A stretch of 64,000 bases of DNA, taken from assembly GCF_900099965.1 (NCBI RefSeq), contig NZ_FNDJ01000012.1:303975-367974 (forward strand), given 5' to 3'. Within the stretch, counting starts at the first letter, position 1. Each line of letters begins with the position of its first letter. Position numbers and translations under genes: made by a program. The DNA comes from Nonomuraea jiangxiensis (lineage in GTDB: Bacteria; Actinomycetota; Actinomycetes; Streptosporangiales; Streptosporangiaceae). The notes beneath the pieces were generated by a model. That model was not told the origin of the DNA and did not search any database. It saw only the letters and a program-made list of their open reading frames with translations. Positions 61,621-64,000 of this stretch are shown here, piece by piece.

Positions 61621-62514
61621 ATGTCCTCTGTTGTTCTGATCACTGGTGCCTCGACCGGGATCGGCAATCTGACTGCTCGCGCGCTCGCCACAGCCGGGCA
61701 CACCGTCTACGCCAGCATGCACAACCTTGCGGGCCGCAACGCCAGTCACGCGAACGACCTGCTCGAACTCGGTCGCCGCGACGGCCTCGACCTGCGTGTG
61801 GTCGAACTCGACGTACAGTCCGAGCCGTCCGCTGAAGCGGCCGTCGCGACCATCCTCGACGAGGCGGGCCGGCTCGACACCGTCGTGCACAACGCAGGAC
61901 ACCTGTACATCGGCTACGTTGAGGCCTTCACTCCCGAAGACATCCAGCGACTGTTCGATGTCAACGCCCTTGGCATCCAGCGCGTCAATCGAGCCGTGCT
62001 CCCGCACATGCGCGAGCGCGGTTCGGGAACGCTGCTCTACGTCGGCAGCACCACCTCGGTGGTTGTGCCGCCTTTCATGGGGCCCTACGTCGCATCGAAG
62101 GCCGCTGCCGACGCTCTTGCGCAGGTGACTGCGTACGAAGTGAACCCGTTCGGCATCGAGACCGTCATCGTGGTACCCGGCCCCTTCACCCAGGGCACCC
62201 AGCATTTCCCCAACGCCAGCCACGCCGGTGACGTGGAACGCAGCCGCGCCTATGCCAGGCTCGACCCGCTGGTGGCCCGTTATGAAGAGGCCACGTCGGC
62301 TCTCTTCACCCCAGGCATGGACGCCCATCCAAGAGCCGTGGCCGAGGAGGTCGCCCGGATCCTCGCCCTGCCCGCCGGCACCCGCCCGTTCCGCAGCGTG
62401 GTCGACTTCACCAATGCCGGCGTCGAGAAGGTCAACGAGGCGATGCGTCGCGCACAGGAAGAGTTCATCACCCGCCTCGGCTACAGCGAGCTGCTACACG
62501 TGAGGACTGCGTAA
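61621..62514 (+). CDS. Short-chain dehydrogenase/reductase
   Basis: 297 aa Rossmann enzyme. Cofactor loop VLITGASTGIGNLTARALA, Asp in VVELDVQSE, NAG in VVHNAGHLYIG, catalytic Ser in LLYVGSTTS and YxxxK in MGPYVASKAAADAL. The acidic/neutral pattern after beta-2 does not settle NAD versus NADP. It probably belongs with the AKR and regulator upstream (168-base gap). Confidence 0.93.
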   Translation: MSSVVLITGASTGIGNLTARALATAGHTVYASMHNLAGRNASHANDLLELGRRDGLDLRVVELDVQSEPSAEAAVATILDEAGRLDTVVHNAGHLYIGYVEAFTPEDIQRLFDVNALGIQRVNRAVLPHMRERGSGTLLYVGSTTSVVVPPFMGPYVASKAAADALAQVTAYEVNPFGIETVIVVPGPFTQGTQHFPNASHAGDVERSRAYARLDPLVARYEEATSALFTPGMDAHPRAVAEEVARILALPAGTRPFRSVVDFTNAGVEKVNEAMRRAQEEFITRLGYSELLHVRTA

Positions 62515-62574
62515 GCCCTCCGGCAGCCCGTGTCGGCGCAGGGAGCCGGGCCCCGGGGCGTGCACTGATCCGCT

Positions 62575-62860
62575 ATGAATGACGTGCTCACGGACAACCT
62601 GCTGTACCCCCGGACGTACCGCGATCCGGAGCGGGCCGGCGGAGGTTTCGACGTGGCCGTACGCGAGATCCTGCGGCACCGCGCGTCCGGCCAGTCACTC
62701 TGGTGTTCGGCCCGGAGGGTATCGACGAGGACCTACGGGTCGACATCGACATTGACGTCGGTCGGGCCGCGCTGACTGGTTGGCCGACGACACCATCGGC
62801 ATCGAGCTGGAACCGGGCCCGCCCATCACCGTCGTGTGGTCGATCGACGACGCGCTATTC
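62575..62860 (+). pseudogene. Coding-like remnant of unknown family
   Basis: Frame 1 reads MNDVLTDNLLYPRTYRDPER, GGFDVAVREILRHRASGQ; a second frame continues VTLVFGPEGIDEDLRVDIDI and DVGRAALTG, then a third gives TIGIELEPGPPITVVWSIDD. The pieces have actinobacterial codon use but need two shifts. No function is recognised. Confidence 0.3.
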
Positions 62861-62862
62861 TC

Positions 62863-62976
62863 GGCCGGGCCATCGCTAACCTGCTGCTCGGCCTGGAGGA
62901 GGCCACCTCGGGCAGCATCCGCTTCGACGGGACGGAGCCGGCCGGGCTGGGCCGGCGGGAGCTGTTCGCGTTCCGC
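62863..62976 (+). pseudogene. Fragment of an ABC transporter ATPase (Opp/Dpp type)
   Basis: AIANLLLGLEEATSGSIRFD followed by GTEPAGLGRRELFAFR matches the stretch just after Walker A in oligopeptide ABC ATPases. Walker A itself, the signature and Walker B are missing. It joins directly to unrelated minus-strand sequence near 62985. Confidence 0.5.
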
Positions 62977-62984
62977 GCAGGCGC

Positions 62985-63420
62985 GCCAGCGCTCGTGGGG
63001 CGGCCATGCGGACCTCGGCCATGGCGTTGAAGACGTCCATGGACGCCTCGGCCTCGCCTCCGTCATGGGTCGCCCGGGCCTGGGCGGCCAGCGACTCCCG
63101 CTCACGGCGCAGGCTCTCGTCGTACTCGCTCTGCCGGTGCCTGGTAACGTCGGCGGCCGCGACGCGGTCGATCGACCGCGTCGGCGGAGGCCTGGCGGGC
63201 GTCGAACTCCTCCAAAGCCTCCCGGGCCGCTGCCCGGGTCGCCTCGTCGGCCAGCAGCGCGGTCTTGACCGCCTTCGGATGGCCGATGGCGTAGGCGGTG
63301 GCCGGCGAGTGCCGGACAGCTCCCGCAGCGTGTTCGGCACGCCCGACCGGAGCAGTTCGCTCATCGGCGTACCCGTGAACCGGCGATCGCCCACATAGCT
63401 CACCGGGCCGAGCGACACGC
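62985..63420 (-). pseudogene. Frameshifted remnant, unknown family
   Basis: One frame has VTRHRQSEYDESLRRERESL, AAQARATHDGGEAEASMDVF and NAMAEVRMAAPRALARLR; upstream the sense is in another frame (SPATAYAIGHPKAVKTALLA, DEATRAAAREALEEFDARQA). A helical, charged protein is implied. No start or family can be assigned. Confidence 0.35.
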
Positions 63421-63478
63421 AGGCCCGCGGCAGCCGGTAGGTGGCGCGGGAGGACGCCCGCGCCCAGACCCCCAGGCG

Positions 63479-64000
63479 CTAATCCGCGCTCGCGCGGTGG
63501 GCCGTGCCAAACCCGCGTTGGTAGGCGGTGGGGCTGATCGACAGCTTCCTGGCGAAAACCCGTCGCATGCTTTCGTAGCTGGGGAACCCGGCAAGGATCG
63601 CGGCCTGCGTCGCGGTGCGTCCTTGGTCGAGCAGCGCCCTGGCCATGTCGAATCGGATGTTCTCCACGTACCGGGCCGGTGTCGTGGACAACTCGTCGTG
63701 GAAAAGCCGGGTGAGGTGCCGGGTGCTCACGTTGAGGTGTTTCGCGAGCTCACCGAGCGAGTGGTCCCCGCGGGGGTTCGCTGTCACCAAGTCGGTGATG
63801 CTGCGGAGAGCCGGCGAGCGGGGCGGCGGTCCTTGCAGCGGTGCCGAGAACTGGGACTGGCCGCCCGCGCGCTGCATGTAGACCACCAGGGCACGGGCGA
63901 CGTCGCGCGCCACGTGGGGCCCGTGGTCCTCTTCGACGAGAGCGAGCGCCAGGTCGATGCCGGCCGTCACCCCTGCCGACGTGTAGCCGCTGAAGAGGTC
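63479..64000 (-). CDS. GlxA/AraC family transcriptional regulator, 5' end beyond window
   Basis: Partial: the frame stays open to the window edge. The visible N-terminal side (FSGYTSAGVTAGIDLALALV) is the end of a DJ-1/PfpI-like amidotransferase domain. The C-terminal AraC domain has two HTHs (HSLGELAKHLNVSTRHLTRL and ATQAAILAGFPSYESMRRVF, then SPTAYQRGF). These GlxA-type regulators sense small metabolites. TAG stop at 63479. Confidence 0.92.
   Translation of the reverse strand, partial: DLFSGYTSAGVTAGIDLALALVEEDHGPHVARDVARALVVYMQRAGGQSQFSAPLQGPPPRSPALRSITDLVTANPRGDHSLGELAKHLNVSTRHLTRLFHDELSTTPARYVENIRFDMARALLDQGRTATQAAILAGFPSYESMRRVFARKLSISPTAYQRGFGTAHRASAD

Overview
The window is a very GC-rich actinomycete chromosome segment. 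Its gene set is typical of Streptosporangiaceae/Nonomuraea-like filamentous actinobacteria: WD-less Ser/Thr kinases with Pro-rich linkers, a SigB-type partner-switching locus, SWIM, DUF427 and DUF72 proteins, a TAXI-TRAP transporter, and an AICE integrated in a tRNA gene. The family-level placement is inference from gene content and base composition.

Layout. 0-12.4 kb: a 5'-truncated Ser/Thr kinase whose catalytic HRD is replaced (pseudokinase), methylmalonyl-CoA mutase small and large subunits (mutA-mutB, minus strand), a PGRP amidase with a peptidoglycan-binding domain, mtnA, a CASTOR/POLLUX-like ion channel, a second and intact membrane kinase, and a DUF5925-type AAA ATPase. 12.7-22.3 kb: SWIM zinc-finger protein, C39-like protease, an S9 peptidase coupled to an M20 peptidase, DUF427, a PAP2-like membrane protein, a nucleotidyltransferase, an RsbW-like ATPase, a LuxR regulator and DUF2809. 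22.3-27.3 kb: a truncated threonyl-tRNA synthetase preceded by a short ORF with three successive Thr codons and a complete set of attenuator stems, then a three-gene TAXI-TRAP transporter operon. 27.2-33 kb: CorA, DUF72, YibE/F, NAD kinase and glucarate dehydratase. 32.8-36.3 kb is a graveyard: remnants of a GNAT acetyltransferase, a PucR regulator, an amidohydrolase and a DadA-like oxidase lie around an intact CHRD protein. 36.3-44.4 kb: an enolase-superfamily dehydratase, a secreted EEP-fold enzyme, a second DUF72, a secreted alpha/beta hydrolase, and the proline degradation operon putA-pruA with a divergent PucR regulator.

44.4-50.1 kb: a glycosyltransferase with a SigB-type promoter match, then a stress-signalling cluster: SpoIIE-like phosphatase (with substituted metal ligands), GAF-ANTAR protein, STAS anti-anti-sigma factor, SigB/F-type sigma factor and RsbW-like anti-sigma kinase. 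50.1-52.2 kb: small unknown proteins, two of which share a C-terminal domain.

52.3-58.8 kb: a tRNA-Pro(GGG) gene carries a 6.5 kb integrated element bounded by 43-bp att repeats. It encodes int (frameshifted), xis, an HUH Rep, a GntR/KorSA-like regulator, an orphan FtsH-periplasmic-domain-like membrane protein, three tiny ORFs and an XRE regulator. No transfer (FtsK-like) gene is present. Repeats at both ends, an operator-like inverted repeat between rep and gntR, and a long three-tier hairpin are visible. 58.8-64 kb: frameshifted remnants, then an AKR, XRE (MmyB-like) regulator and SDR group, another decayed stretch, and the C-terminal half of a GlxA/AraC regulator running off the window.
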